From: a virus
Length of the DNA stretch: 40,957 nucleotides
Virus record (IMG/VR): IMGVR_UViG_3300048927_000766
Span: 1-40,957 of that record
Direction: 5' to 3' (one strand)
How positions within the stretch are numbered: the stretch's first letter is position 1; each line of letters begins with the position of its first letter. The notes under the pieces are model-generated. The model did not search any database. It was not told the DNA's origin and was given only the letters and a program-made list of their open reading frames with translations. Shown piece by piece: positions 6,613-13,597 of the stretch. The translations under genes and the position numbers were made by a program.

Positions 6613-6614
6613 CT
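6586..6614 (+). promoter_or_regulatory. Early right promoter pR
   Basis: TTGACA (6586-6591), a 17-base spacer and GATACT (6609-6614). OR1 and OR2 overlap the boxes. Transcription would start near 6621 and run into cro and the right operon. Confidence 0.9.
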
Positions 6615-6642
6615 CCTTATGTGCAAACCACGAGGAAAACCA

Positions 6643-6861
6643 ATGAAGATTATTCCGCTCTCTGAATATGTTTTGGAAAACGGTCAGGCCAAAACCGCTG
6701 AGGCTCTTGGGGTATACCAAAGCGCCATCAGTAAAGCCCTCAAGCGTAATCGCCGGGTAAATATCCTAGTAAACGAAGACGGGAAAATTGAAGCCGAGGA
6801 AGTTCGACCATTCCCTAACAAAAACAAACCTGTTGATCCTGACGTTGCAGTAACACCGTAA
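6643..6861 (+). CDS. cro: Cro repressor (lambda type)
   Basis: A 72-aa protein. It aligns by eye with lambda Cro along its length: ITLKDY / IPLSEYV, GQTKTAKDLGVYQSAINKA / GQAKTAEALGVYQSAISKA, and AEEVKPFP / AEEVRPFP. The helix-turn-helix is at about 15-37. It would repress pRM and later pL/pR from the six operators. The ATG at 6643 has an AGGA ribosome-binding site. The open frame begins at 6583, but that part covers pR. Confidence 0.95.
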   Translation: MKIIPLSEYVLENGQAKTAEALGVYQSAISKALKRNRRVNILVNEDGKIEAEEVRPFPNKNKPVDPDVAVTP

Positions 6862-6902
6862 CCCAGCAACCAGCATTTCGTAACTACCAAAGGAAAAACA
6901 AC

Positions 6903-7373
6903 ATGGTAGAGCCAAGCCTGAAAGAAGTAGTGAAAGCGATGTGTAAAGCGTACCCCGGTGGCCGTGAGGCTATGGCCGGTGCTCTTGGCATGTCAGTGAC
7001 GCAGTTCAACAACAACCTGTACGAGAAGAACGGCTGCCGCTTCTTCGAAGTGAACGAGCTGGAAGCGATGGAAGACATTTCAAACACGTCTCTTCTGGCT
7101 GATTACTTCGCGCAACGTCGTGGCGCTCTGCTGGTGGACGTTCCTCAGCTGGAAGACCTCGATCGCGTAGACCTTTTTACCCGCGCCATGAGAACTGCAG
7201 CAGCACGCGGACAGGTTGATCAGATTATCCAGAAAGCCCTGGAAGATGGAGTGATTGAGCCGCATGAAGCTGAAGAGATTCACGAACATCACCGCCGTCA
7301 CCTGGCTGCGCGTGAAGAAGAAATCCGCGCGATTGTCGCGCTGTTTAGCCGTAAGAAAAGCCAAAAAAAGTGA
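6903..7373 (+). CDS. YmfL / CII-like phage regulatory protein
   Basis: A 156-aa protein at the cII position. It matches the YmfL/CP76-type regulatory family, with VKAMCKAYPGGREAMAGALGMSVTQFNNNLYEKNGCRFF as an N-terminal helix-turn-helix (about 10-45) and a helical, charged C-terminus ending RKKSQKK. It is not a lambda CII sequence, which would be about 97 aa. It is probably a transcriptional regulator in the lysis-lysogeny decision, though no target site is identifiable. A GGAAAAACAAC leader gives the ribosome-binding site. Confidence 0.75.
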   Translation: MVEPSLKEVVKAMCKAYPGGREAMAGALGMSVTQFNNNLYEKNGCRFFEVNELEAMEDISNTSLLADYFAQRRGALLVDVPQLEDLDRVDLFTRAMRTAAARGQVDQIIQKALEDGVIEPHEAEEIHEHHRRHLAAREEEIRAIVALFSRKKSQKK

Positions 7374-7401
7374 CGCCCGCGAGTGTGCAGCTCCGGGCGT
7401 C
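7372..7401. repeat. Hairpin after the cII-like gene
   Basis: GACGCCCG and CGGGCGTC form a perfect 8-bp stem with a 14-base loop, starting at the stop codon of the preceding gene. There is no T-tract, so it is not an ordinary intrinsic terminator. It may be an RNA-processing or pause structure. Confidence 0.4.
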
Positions 7402-7418
7402 GTGGCGTGTCGTATTCA

Positions 7419-7544
7419 GTGGAGAAACTAACGCATGAACAGTTTAAACCGATTGAGACCAGCGAAGCAATTCAGATGCCTTCCACTGGTGGGAAAAGAT
7501 TCCCCGTTCGGCTATGTGGAGAGATTAAACGACCAGCCTGGTGA
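7419..7544 (+). CDS. Possible 41-aa protein (GTG start)
   Basis: A short ORF reading MEKLTHEQFKPIETSEAI then QMPSTGGKRFPVRLCGEIKR and PAW. Its composition looks like a real small phage protein, with no rare-residue clustering. It competes with an overlapping ORF in another frame (MNSLNRLRPAKQF..., 7435-7773), which has a better-placed ATG and a GGAG ribosome-binding site but a less protein-like start. I favour the GTG frame on composition only. Function is unknown. Confidence 0.35.
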   Translation: MEKLTHEQFKPIETSEAIQMPSTGGKRFPVRLCGEIKRPAW

Positions 7545-7773
7545 GAACAACTACCAGCCTGAGAACGCGATGGTAGAGGCTTTTGCTCAGATGAACGAAA
7601 AGGGGCGTGAGGAATGGCTGAAGTTGACCGGCGATTCAGAGACCACAGAGGCATCCCCGTCCACGTCGTCAGGTGGGAGCCACAGACTCGACGCGTTATA
7701 TACCATCGCGAAGGGTACGATCATGAGTGCTTCAGCCCTCTTGAGCAATTCCAGCGTAAATTTACAGAGTTAA
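7435..7773 (+). CDS. Possible 112-aa ORF overlapping neighbours (doubtful)
   Basis: It starts at ATG 7435 after GTGGAGAAACTAACGC. Its middle (NAMVEAFAQMNEKGREEWLKLTGDS, about 44-69) looks protein-like. Its first 35 residues overlap the GTG-started ORF in another frame, and its last 50 (STSSGGSHRLDAL...) shadow the DUF4222 gene. Either only a central portion is real, or two frames are used. I list it so the alternative is visible. Confidence 0.3.
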   Translation: MNSLNRLRPAKQFRCLPLVGKDSPFGYVERLNDQPGENNYQPENAMVEAFAQMNEKGREEWLKLTGDSETTEASPSTSSGGSHRLDALYTIAKGTIMSASALLSNSSVNLQS

Positions 7774-7799
7774 AGGACGATCATGAGTCAGATATTTGA
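7614..7799 (+). CDS. DUF4222 small phage protein
   Basis: A 61-aa protein (MAEVDRRFRDHRGIPVHVV..., then RRVIYHREGYDHECFSPLEQFQRKF). The pattern D-x-x-FRDRxGxxVHVV followed by R-x-GYxHEC-x-x-PLE-x-FQ-x-KF is characteristic of DUF4222. Such proteins are common just upstream of lambdoid replication genes. The gene overlaps the start of the replication protein by 17 bases, suggesting coupling. Biochemical function is unknown. Confidence 0.75.
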   Translation: MAEVDRRFRDHRGIPVHVVRWEPQTRRVIYHREGYDHECFSPLEQFQRKFTELKDDHESDI

Positions 7800-8727
7800 A
7801 ATCGTTCAATCACTTTCAGGGCAAAGGAATTGCATCACTATTCCTGTGCCCTACCTTGACTTCTTTGCTGGTGATCAACAAGCCCACGCATTAGGTGCCA
7901 TTCTAAATCAACTTGTGTTTTGGTCAGGTAAATCAGATCTGAACGATGGCTGGTTTTACAAAGAACATAGTGAACTTGCTGCTGAGATTCGTGGCGTAAG
8001 TGAAGACCAGGTGCAGCGCTTGGTTAATAAACTCTGTACTCGTTGGCTTCCTAATGTCGTTCAGAAGGATCAACGACAGGTAAATGGGACAAAAAAAACG
8101 CATTACCGCATCAACGGTGATGCTCTAATTGATATTTTATTCCCGCCAACACTGGTTACCGCAGAATCGCGGAACCTGAAACGCGAAGTCGCGGAACCTA
8201 TTCCGCAGAATCGCGGAAAGGAAAACGTAGAACCGCAGAACCCTAACCGCGAAGTCGCGGAATCTATTCTCTATACAGATCATTACTCAGATCACCACAA
8301 ACAGATAATAAAACCTTCTTGTCAGGTTGCGCCGCAACCCGACCGTGAAGTTTTACTCACTGACAATGCTAAGAGGGTTTTAAAACATCTGAACCAAGTC
8401 ACTGGCTCACGTTATCAAGTCTGCACTTCGTCACTGGAAAACATCAGGGCTCGACTGAAGGAGGGGTTCACCGTCGATGAATTGCAGATCGTCACTGAAT
8501 TCTGCAATGCGGAATGGGGCGACGATTTAAAAATGTCGAAATTCCTTCGCCCGCAGACGCTTTTCCAACCCTCCAAGTTTCCAGGGTATCTGAAGTCAGC
8601 AAACATTTGGGTGAATGACGGGAAGCCAGCGCGAGTTAACGGGAAGTGGGAGCGTGAGGACGGAATCTTTAAGTCCAGCTTCAAAAACACTGATTACGGC
8701 AGCATTCCACCAGGATTCAGGGGGTAA
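7783..8727 (+). CDS. Replication initiator, O-like with conserved phage C-terminal domain
   Basis: A 314-aa origin-binding protein. The N-terminal part (about 20-115) is winged-helix-like, with LGAILNQLVFWSGKSDLNDGWFYKEHSELAAEI and a following helix-turn-helix. The C-terminal part (about 195-270) is the conserved phage C-terminal domain (VLKHLNQVTGSRYQV, then MSKFLRPQTLFQPSKFPGYL). The linker, about residues 125-165, is encoded by the iterons listed below, so the origin lies inside the gene as in lambda O. It would bind the iterons and recruit the host replisome. No DnaC- or P-like loader follows it. Confidence 0.85.
   Translation: MSQIFEIVQSLSGQRNCITIPVPYLDFFAGDQQAHALGAILNQLVFWSGKSDLNDGWFYKEHSELAAEIRGVSEDQVQRLVNKLCTRWLPNVVQKDQRQVNGTKKTHYRINGDALIDILFPPTLVTAESRNLKREVAEPIPQNRGKENVEPQNPNREVAESILYTDHYSDHHKQIIKPSCQVAPQPDREVLLTDNAKRVLKHLNQVTGSRYQVCTSSLENIRARLKEGFTVDELQIVTEFCNAEWGDDLKMSKFLRPQTLFQPSKFPGYLKSANIWVNDGKPARVNGKWEREDGIFKSSFKNTDYGSIPPGFRG
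8159..8269 (+). repeat. Iteron array, probable replication origin
   Basis: The core TCGCGGAA occurs at 8167, 8189, 8211 and 8255, with a degenerate copy (CCGCAGAA) at 8233. This gives exact 22-bp spacing throughout, about two helical turns. Longer units repeat as well: CCGCAGAATCGCGGAA is found at 8159 and 8203, and a 22-base unit at 8182 and 8248 differs at one position. An A+T-rich stretch (about 8263-8325) follows, as in lambda ori. The repeats lie inside the initiator gene. Confidence 0.8.
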
Positions 8728-8729
8728 CG

Positions 8730-9224
8730 ATGAGTTTTTTAAAAACAATCCAACTGTTCGTGGCCAACAATCCTGGACTCACGAACAAGGAGATCGCCGC
8801 AGCACTGCCAGAGTACGCCTTGCACAGTGTTCAGCGTGCTGTATGTCGCCTGGTCATGCTTAACCGAGCTGAGCGAAAAGGTGTGCGTCCTAACTTCCGT
8901 TACTACGCAAAAGCACCGACAGGACCTATTGGGCCGATCATCCCACGTACTCGTATCGAAAAAACTGAAGCCATCCCTGAACCAAAACAGGAAACCACAC
9001 CAAACCCGGCAGTCATTGCGATGTTGGACAAGGCTAAACAGTTATCTGACAAGGGGCTTTATTTGCGTGCTGCTACCGTTCTGATGGAGGCATTCAATCG
9101 CTCAAAGAACGAAACCATGCGAACCAAAATTCTCAAGGAGCGTAAGCGCTGCCTGAGTATGGCGCCGAGGGTTAAAACCACCTGCGATGATTGGTGTCTG
9201 GCTGGCCGAGCGAGGAACGTCTGA
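8730..9224 (+). CDS. PerC-like protein with winged-helix N-terminus
   Basis: A 164-aa protein at the position where lambda has P. Residues 1-60 form a winged helix (NNPGLTNKEIAAALPEYALHSVQRAVCRL), with RPNFRYYAK after it. Residues 100-145 (LDKAKQLSDKGLYLRAATVLMEAF, then RCL) match the PerC-family module. Related phage proteins have been described as transcriptional regulators, and a replication-accessory role is conceivable from its location. It starts 2 bases after the initiator stop and overlaps the methyltransferase start by one base (TGATG). Confidence 0.7.
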   Translation: MSFLKTIQLFVANNPGLTNKEIAAALPEYALHSVQRAVCRLVMLNRAERKGVRPNFRYYAKAPTGPIGPIIPRTRIEKTEAIPEPKQETTPNPAVIAMLDKAKQLSDKGLYLRAATVLMEAFNRSKNETMRTKILKERKRCLSMAPRVKTTCDDWCLAGRARNV

Positions 9225-9883
9225 TGAAATACTCTTTGATTTACGCTGACCCAGCCTGGGAATACGGCAACACCGTCAGCAACGGCGCGGCTACTAATCA
9301 CTACGGCACAATGAAGCTGATCGACATGAAGCGTCTTCCGGTCTGGGACCTTGCTGCCGATGATGCTGTTCTGGCTATGTGGTTCACCGGCACGCACACC
9401 CGCGAGGCTATCGAACTGGCTGAAGCATGGGGCTTTAAGGTCCGCACGATGAAGGGCTTCACCTGGGTGAAGCTCAACCAGCTGGCAGAGCAGCACATCA
9501 ACAAAGCTCTTCAGGCTGGTGGAGTAGAGGACTTTTACGACTTCCTCGATCTGCTTAACGAGCAGACCCGCATGAACGGCGGAAACTACACCCGAGCCAA
9601 TACTGAGGACATGCTGATCGCCACCAGAGGAAATGGACTTGAGCGCCAGTGCGCCAATATCAAGCAGGTTATCTACAGCCCGCTCGGCGAGCACAGCCAA
9701 AAACCAGCAGATGCCCGTTTCCGTCTGGAGAAACTGTATGGTGACGTTCCGCGAATCGAACTGTTCAGCCGTTGCGGAGCGCCTGGCTGGGACCACTGGG
9801 GAAATCAATCTGAGTCACCGGCTGTTGAGCTTATCCCGGCAGTAGCCGTTCCAATGATTAAGTCTGAGGAGCGAGCTGCATGA
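9224..9883 (+). CDS. MT-A70 family adenine methyltransferase
   Basis: A 219-aa N6-adenine methyltransferase probably acting on DNA. The catalytic tetrad is DPAW (residues 9-12) in SLIYADPAWEYGN, a D-P-P-W variant. The rest follows the MT-A70 pattern: ATNHYGTM, the DDAVLAMWFTG strand, GFKVRTMKGFTWVKL, and a late GDVPRIELFSRCGAPGWDHWGN. The ATG at 9224 has a GAGGAACG ribosome-binding site and overlaps the preceding stop. No cognate endonuclease lies nearby, so it is likely an orphan enzyme that protects or marks phage DNA. Confidence 0.9.
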   Translation: MKYSLIYADPAWEYGNTVSNGAATNHYGTMKLIDMKRLPVWDLAADDAVLAMWFTGTHTREAIELAEAWGFKVRTMKGFTWVKLNQLAEQHINKALQAGGVEDFYDFLDLLNEQTRMNGGNYTRANTEDMLIATRGNGLERQCANIKQVIYSPLGEHSQKPADARFRLEKLYGDVPRIELFSRCGAPGWDHWGNQSESPAVELIPAVAVPMIKSEERAA

Positions 9884-10170
9884 AGGTATACATCGCGGGA
9901 CCTATGACGGGGTATGAGCAATTTAATCGCCCAGCTTTCAACGCAGCATCTGAAAAGTTAACAAGCCAGGGTCATGTGGTGTTGAACCCAGCAACACTTC
10001 CTGATGGTCTTTCTGAAGCGCAATACATGGATATTTGCCTGGCAATGCTTCGGTGTGCAGAAGGTATTTATATGCTCAACGAGTGGGAATATTCAGTTGG
10101 GGCAAGAGCCGAGAACGCCCTGGCCGAAAAGTTGAAATTAGAAATCATGTATGAAAGGTACTCCGCATGA
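9880..10170 (+). CDS. DUF4406 protein (deoxyribosyltransferase-like fold)
   Basis: A 96-aa protein beginning KVYIAGPMTGYEQFNRPAF, the hallmark of DUF4406. This group is related to nucleoside 2-deoxyribosyltransferases, and the later WEYSVGARAENALAEKL motif supports that. It might act on nucleotides, but the full set of active-site residues cannot be confirmed by eye. It overlaps both neighbours by 4 bases. Confidence 0.85.
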   Translation: MKVYIAGPMTGYEQFNRPAFNAASEKLTSQGHVVLNPATLPDGLSEAQYMDICLAMLRCAEGIYMLNEWEYSVGARAENALAEKLKLEIMYERYSA

Positions 10171-10415
10171 GAAAACTTTCTACAGAGCAGGATAACGCGG
10201 TTCGTGATGTTGCTCGTCAATGCAGCACCGCGCTTAAAAAAGCCATCACTGAAAATCCATCAGTAGGGTGGAATTCAATAGCAACGCCGATCCTGAAGGA
10301 ATATCACGAGAAGGTTAAGCCTATGGGGGTGAGCCTTATGATGTTCTACAGCATCATCGGGCGGCTTAACGGTCGCTTTGGTCGCTACAAGGGCCGCATT
10401 GGGGAGGAATCATGA
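10167..10415 (+). CDS. Small phage protein, unknown
   Basis: An 82-aa basic, mostly helical protein (LSTEQDNAVRDVARQCSTAL..., then FYSIIGRLNGRFGRYKGRIG). It overlaps the genes on both sides by 4 bases, which supports translation. I do not recognise a family or a motif. The Arg/Lys-rich C-terminus would suit nucleic-acid contact, but that is speculative. Confidence 0.6.
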   Translation: MRKLSTEQDNAVRDVARQCSTALKKAITENPSVGWNSIATPILKEYHEKVKPMGVSLMMFYSIIGRLNGRFGRYKGRIGEES

Positions 10416-10864
10416 ACGAGTTAACGCCGCGTCAGAGTGAAGTGCTGGATGCCATAGTACTTTACAGGGACAGAACCGGATTCCCACCCACCATGCTTGA
10501 ACTGGCCGGGTTAATTGGCTGTGCATCACCCAACGCTGCCGCTGAGCATGTGAAGGCGCTGAAGAAAAAAGGCTATATCAACACTGCACGTGGCGCAGCA
10601 CGCGGGATATCACTGATTGAGCACAAGCCAAAGCGGTTTCCTCTCGGCTTAAATGACCAAGTAAAAATCAAACTGTTTGAGCCAGGCATTGAACATCTCA
10701 AACGGCATTATCAGGAATTAAATATTCCCTATGAAGCTCCTAAGGTAGACGCAGATGGTTATTCCACCATGACGCTCTGGTACGTCATGAGTACGTTTGG
10801 TGAAATTTTGTATAACGGTGCTCCTCACGCCTTCGAACTGGCGATTGATCTGGAGGCAAAATGA
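10412..10864 (+). CDS. LexA-type DNA-binding domain protein without a peptidase
   Basis: A 150-aa protein. Residues 1-65 match the LexA N-terminal winged helix (LTPRQSEVLDAIVLYRDRTG, PPTMLELAGLIG, NAAAEHVKALKKKGYI). The remaining 85 residues (GLNDQVKIKLFEPGIEHLKR...) lack the Ala-Gly cleavage site and the Ser/Lys dyad of S24 peptidases. It could compete for LexA-like boxes without being inactivated by RecA. Whether it recognises CTGT-N8-ACAG is unknown. It overlaps both neighbours by 4 bases. Confidence 0.75.
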   Translation: MNELTPRQSEVLDAIVLYRDRTGFPPTMLELAGLIGCASPNAAAEHVKALKKKGYINTARGAARGISLIEHKPKRFPLGLNDQVKIKLFEPGIEHLKRHYQELNIPYEAPKVDADGYSTMTLWYVMSTFGEILYNGAPHAFELAIDLEAK

Positions 10865-11250
10865 AACTGGTGCTCCCGTTCCCACCGAGCGTAAACGCCT
10901 ACTGGCGAGCCCCTAACAAGGGTCCGTTAAAAGGCCGCCATCTGATCAGCGCTAAAGGCAGGGCATATCAAAGCGCTGCCTGTGTGGCGATCGTCGAGCA
11001 GCTTCGCTTCCTTCCAAAGCCTTCAACAGCACCGGCTGCCGTGGAAATCATGCTGTACCCACCTGACGAACGCCGACGCGACATCGACAACTACAACAAA
11101 GCTCTGTTTGATGCGCTTACGCACGCTGGCATCTGGGAGGATGACAGTCAGGTGCAGAGAATGCTGGTGGAGTGGGGTCCGAAAGTACCTGGTGGACGAG
11201 TAGAGATATCGATCAAGAAACATGAACCTCTGGCGGGTGCAGCCGCCTGA
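10861..11250 (+). CDS. rusA: RusA Holliday-junction resolvase
   Basis: A 129-aa endonuclease that cuts four-way DNA junctions symmetrically. It has the RusA N-terminus (LPFPPSVNAYWR), the metal-binding pair in RRRDIDNYNKALFDAL (D74, D76) and the third acidic site in IWEDDSQV (D95), matching D70, D72 and D91 of E. coli RusA. The active site looks complete. It is the only recombination enzyme I find besides integrase, and probably resolves junctions before packaging. Confidence 0.93.
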   Translation: MKLVLPFPPSVNAYWRAPNKGPLKGRHLISAKGRAYQSAACVAIVEQLRFLPKPSTAPAAVEIMLYPPDERRRDIDNYNKALFDALTHAGIWEDDSQVQRMLVEWGPKVPGGRVEISIKKHEPLAGAAA

Positions 11251-11265
11251 TAAGTGGAGAAGAGC

Positions 11266-11967
11266 ATGCAACAGATGATTAACGTTAAAAATGATCCTGA
11301 CTTCCCTGCTATGACCAGCCTTGAAATTGCCGGGCTGTGTGAAAAGCGGCATGACCATGTTTGCCGCGATATTAAGGTAATGCTGGAACAGCTCAATATT
11401 CAATCTCCCCAAATTTGGGGAGAATACCGGGACGACATGGGGAGGGCATACCCATGCTTCCATCTTCCTAAGGATTTATGCCTGACGCTGGTATCTGGCT
11501 ATAACGTCGTTCTTCGTAAGCGAATCATTGATCGATGGCTGGAGCTTGAGCAGAAAAATCAGCCAAAAGTGCCTCAGTCTTTTTCTGAGGCCCTCCGCCT
11601 GGCTGCAGAACTGGAAGAGCAAAAGCAGATGCTTACTGACCAGCTGGCTATAGCAGCACCGAAGGCTGAATTTGTAGATCGCTATGTGGTGGCCACTGGT
11701 TCAATGACATTCCGCCAGGTTGCCAAGCTTCTCAACGCAAAAGAACCTGAGTTCCGTCTTTTCCTGCTCGACAAACACATCATGTATCGCCTGAACGGTA
11801 CGCTAACGCCATATCATCAGCACATCGAGGCGGAACGCTTTGAGGTGAAGACCGGTACCACAAATGCATCCAACTATGCCTTCAGCCAGGCAAGGTTCAC
11901 GGCGAAGGGGGTTAAATGGATTGGCGGCCTGTGGGCTGAGCATAACGCTAAGGGGCAAATTGCGTGA
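11266..11967 (+). CDS. Rha-type regulator with KilA-C/ANT C-terminal domain
   Basis: A 233-aa two-domain protein. Residues 10-100 are a Rha (pRha) domain: MTSLEIAGLCEKRHDHVCRDIKVML, then CFHLPKDLCLTLVSGYNVVLRKRIIDRWLELE. Residues about 120-230 are a phage antirepressor KilA-C domain (GSMTFRQVAKLLNAKEPEFRLFL). The start ATG at 11266 has a GTGGAGA ribosome-binding site; a GTG at 11254 is possible. Such Rha-Ant proteins are regulators of lytic growth in lambdoid phages. It overlaps the DUF968 gene by 4 bases. Confidence 0.85.
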   Translation: MQQMINVKNDPDFPAMTSLEIAGLCEKRHDHVCRDIKVMLEQLNIQSPQIWGEYRDDMGRAYPCFHLPKDLCLTLVSGYNVVLRKRIIDRWLELEQKNQPKVPQSFSEALRLAAELEEQKQMLTDQLAIAAPKAEFVDRYVVATGSMTFRQVAKLLNAKEPEFRLFLLDKHIMYRLNGTLTPYHQHIEAERFEVKTGTTNASNYAFSQARFTAKGVKWIGGLWAEHNAKGQIA

Positions 11968-12953
11968 GAGCCATCCTGACACCTGAAGTTGCGCCAATGT
12001 CCGGGGTGGTACTTTTCCGCCCCGGTAACGAATTGCTATGGCTGTTTCGTCGTGGACGGGTGGTGATTGAAACGCCTTCCGAAGCAATCCAGCACCTGCC
12101 ATCTGGCCTGATTCCTGAAGCGCACCAGCCACTGACAGATGATGTCAGTATGCAGGCGCTTTTCCTGAACGAGAGGGTTATTCAGCGTGCTGGTGGTCTT
12201 AGCAGTCTTGATGCCTGGCTGGAACGTAAATTCGAATGTCAGTGGCCGCACAACGAATGGCACTCAAAGGACTTTACGGTAATGCGTCACGCCCCAGGAA
12301 GCATTCGCCTGTGCTGGGGCTGTGATAATCAGTTGCGTGAACAAACCACTGAAAGACTGGCAGGAATTGCCATGCAGAACCTGGTAAAATGGCTACTCGA
12401 AAGGGTGAATATTATGCTTGGCTTCAGCGCTGACCACACCCTGACGCTGCCGGAGTTCTGCTGGTGGATGGTGCGCAACGATCTGGCTGACCTAATTTCT
12501 GAATCAGTGGCTAACCAGGCACTCAGGATTAAGCCTGAATCTCACAGCTCAGTGATGCGTGAAAGCGACATTGTTCCGTCATTACCGGCGACTGAAATCC
12601 TCCAGGAGAAAGTTAAGAAGATAGTCTCGGTTAAGGTCGATCCTGAATCACCGGAATCTTTCATGCTGAGGCCAAAACGCCGCCGCTGGGAGAACGATAA
12701 GTACACCCGCTGGGTGAAGTCGCAGCAGTGCAGTTGCTGCAATAACCCGGCAGACGACCCCCACCACCTGATAGGCCACGGGCAGGGTGGAATGGGTACG
12801 AAAGCGCACGACCTGTTTGTGATACCGCTGTGCAGAGCGCATCACGACGAGTTGCACGCTGATCCTGTGGCATTTGAAGCGAAGCACGGCGACCAGTTGG
12901 TGCTGTTGTTTCGGTTTTTAGATCGTGCGCTGGAAATCGGCGTACTGGCGTAA
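11964..12953 (+). CDS. DUF968 protein with HNH-like C-terminus
   Basis: A 329-aa protein of the nin-like region. The last 85 residues contain an HNH-type zinc/nuclease pattern: CSCCNNPADDPHHLIGHGQG, then AHDLFVIPLCRAHHDELH. This is typical of DUF968. The N-terminal two thirds (conserved Trp-rich WLERKFECQWPHNEWHSKDF) has no assigned fold. It is probably a structure-specific nuclease, but activity is not established from sequence. It overlaps the Rha gene by 4 bases. Confidence 0.8.
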   Translation: MRAILTPEVAPMSGVVLFRPGNELLWLFRRGRVVIETPSEAIQHLPSGLIPEAHQPLTDDVSMQALFLNERVIQRAGGLSSLDAWLERKFECQWPHNEWHSKDFTVMRHAPGSIRLCWGCDNQLREQTTERLAGIAMQNLVKWLLERVNIMLGFSADHTLTLPEFCWWMVRNDLADLISESVANQALRIKPESHSSVMRESDIVPSLPATEILQEKVKKIVSVKVDPESPESFMLRPKRRRWENDKYTRWVKSQQCSCCNNPADDPHHLIGHGQGGMGTKAHDLFVIPLCRAHHDELHADPVAFEAKHGDQLVLLFRFLDRALEIGVLA

Positions 12954-12966
12954 GTGGAGACGCAAG

Positions 12967-13545
12967 ATGATCAATCCTTCTGAAGTTGGCAAATCCGGCG
13001 AGATGGTTCGCCTTCGCACTCTCGAAAGCATCTGGGTACAGGGCAAGCTCCGCATGTGGGGCCGCTGGTCATATATTGGCGGCGGTTCTGGCGGAAACAT
13101 GTTCAACCAGCTGCTGGCATCGGGGAAAATCACAAAGACCGCTATCAACGATGCGCTTCGCCGCATGAAGAAATCCGGCATCACTAAACCTGAACTGGAA
13201 GCTTACCTGCGTGAAATACTCGACAGCAAAAACAAAAGCGGCCTGGCGTTCTGCTCCGACGAAGAGGGCCTTAAGGTGGATGGTGTTATTGCTTCGGTCT
13301 TGATGAATGATGAATACCGTGGGTTGTATGGCGTAATCGTTGACCGTCACCGGTTGCGTAAGAGCAAACTGCAGATGGCCAACGAGCTGAATGCAAAGCA
13401 CCCTGACTGGACCCTTATCACATGCCGCCGCCGGATCGATACATGGGTAAGTTTGGCAGAATCGATCCTGTACGCTCCACTTTGTGATGCGTTTGGCACA
13501 AATAGCGACAGATTTAAGTTGCAGAGTGAGCAAGAAAGTGCTTAA
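12967..13545 (+). CDS. DUF1133 protein at the Q position (putative late antiterminator)
   Basis: A 192-aa protein with the DUF1133 signature near its N-terminus (GEMVRLRTLESIWVQGKLRMWGRWSYIGGG) and a C-terminal helix-turn-helix-like region (RLRKSKLQMANELNAKHPDWTLITCRRRIDTW). In lambdoid phages with this family, it occupies the slot of Q immediately before the late promoter and lysis genes, as here. A role in late transcription is therefore inferred; the family itself is formally of unknown function. The ATG at 12967 follows GTGGAGACGCAAG; the open frame upstream belongs to DUF968 sequence. Confidence 0.75.
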   Translation: MINPSEVGKSGEMVRLRTLESIWVQGKLRMWGRWSYIGGGSGGNMFNQLLASGKITKTAINDALRRMKKSGITKPELEAYLREILDSKNKSGLAFCSDEEGLKVDGVIASVLMNDEYRGLYGVIVDRHRLRKSKLQMANELNAKHPDWTLITCRRRIDTWVSLAESILYAPLCDAFGTNSDRFKLQSEQESA

Positions 13546-13546
13546 A
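13518..13546 (+). promoter_or_regulatory. Possible late promoter pR'
   Basis: TTGCAG, a 17-base spacer and TTAAAT lie across the end of the Q-position gene. Transcription would start just inside the intergenic region and meet two terminators about 50-100 bases on. This is the lambda pR'-tR' arrangement. The match to consensus is moderate. Confidence 0.35.
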
Positions 13547-13597
13547 TTGTGTTAAGCTCGGGACAGTAAAGCGTACTGAGCAACAGAACAAAACATA

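Noticed and set aside
9059-9808. 249-aa minus-strand ORF opposite the MT-A70 gene
   Set aside because: The plus strand encodes an intact methyltransferase. The reverse frame has no motif and no ribosome-binding site.
12925-12966. Upstream start of the DUF1133 gene
   Set aside because: Those codons lie within the end of the DUF968 gene, and the ATG at 12967 has a GTGGAGA site and the family N-terminus.
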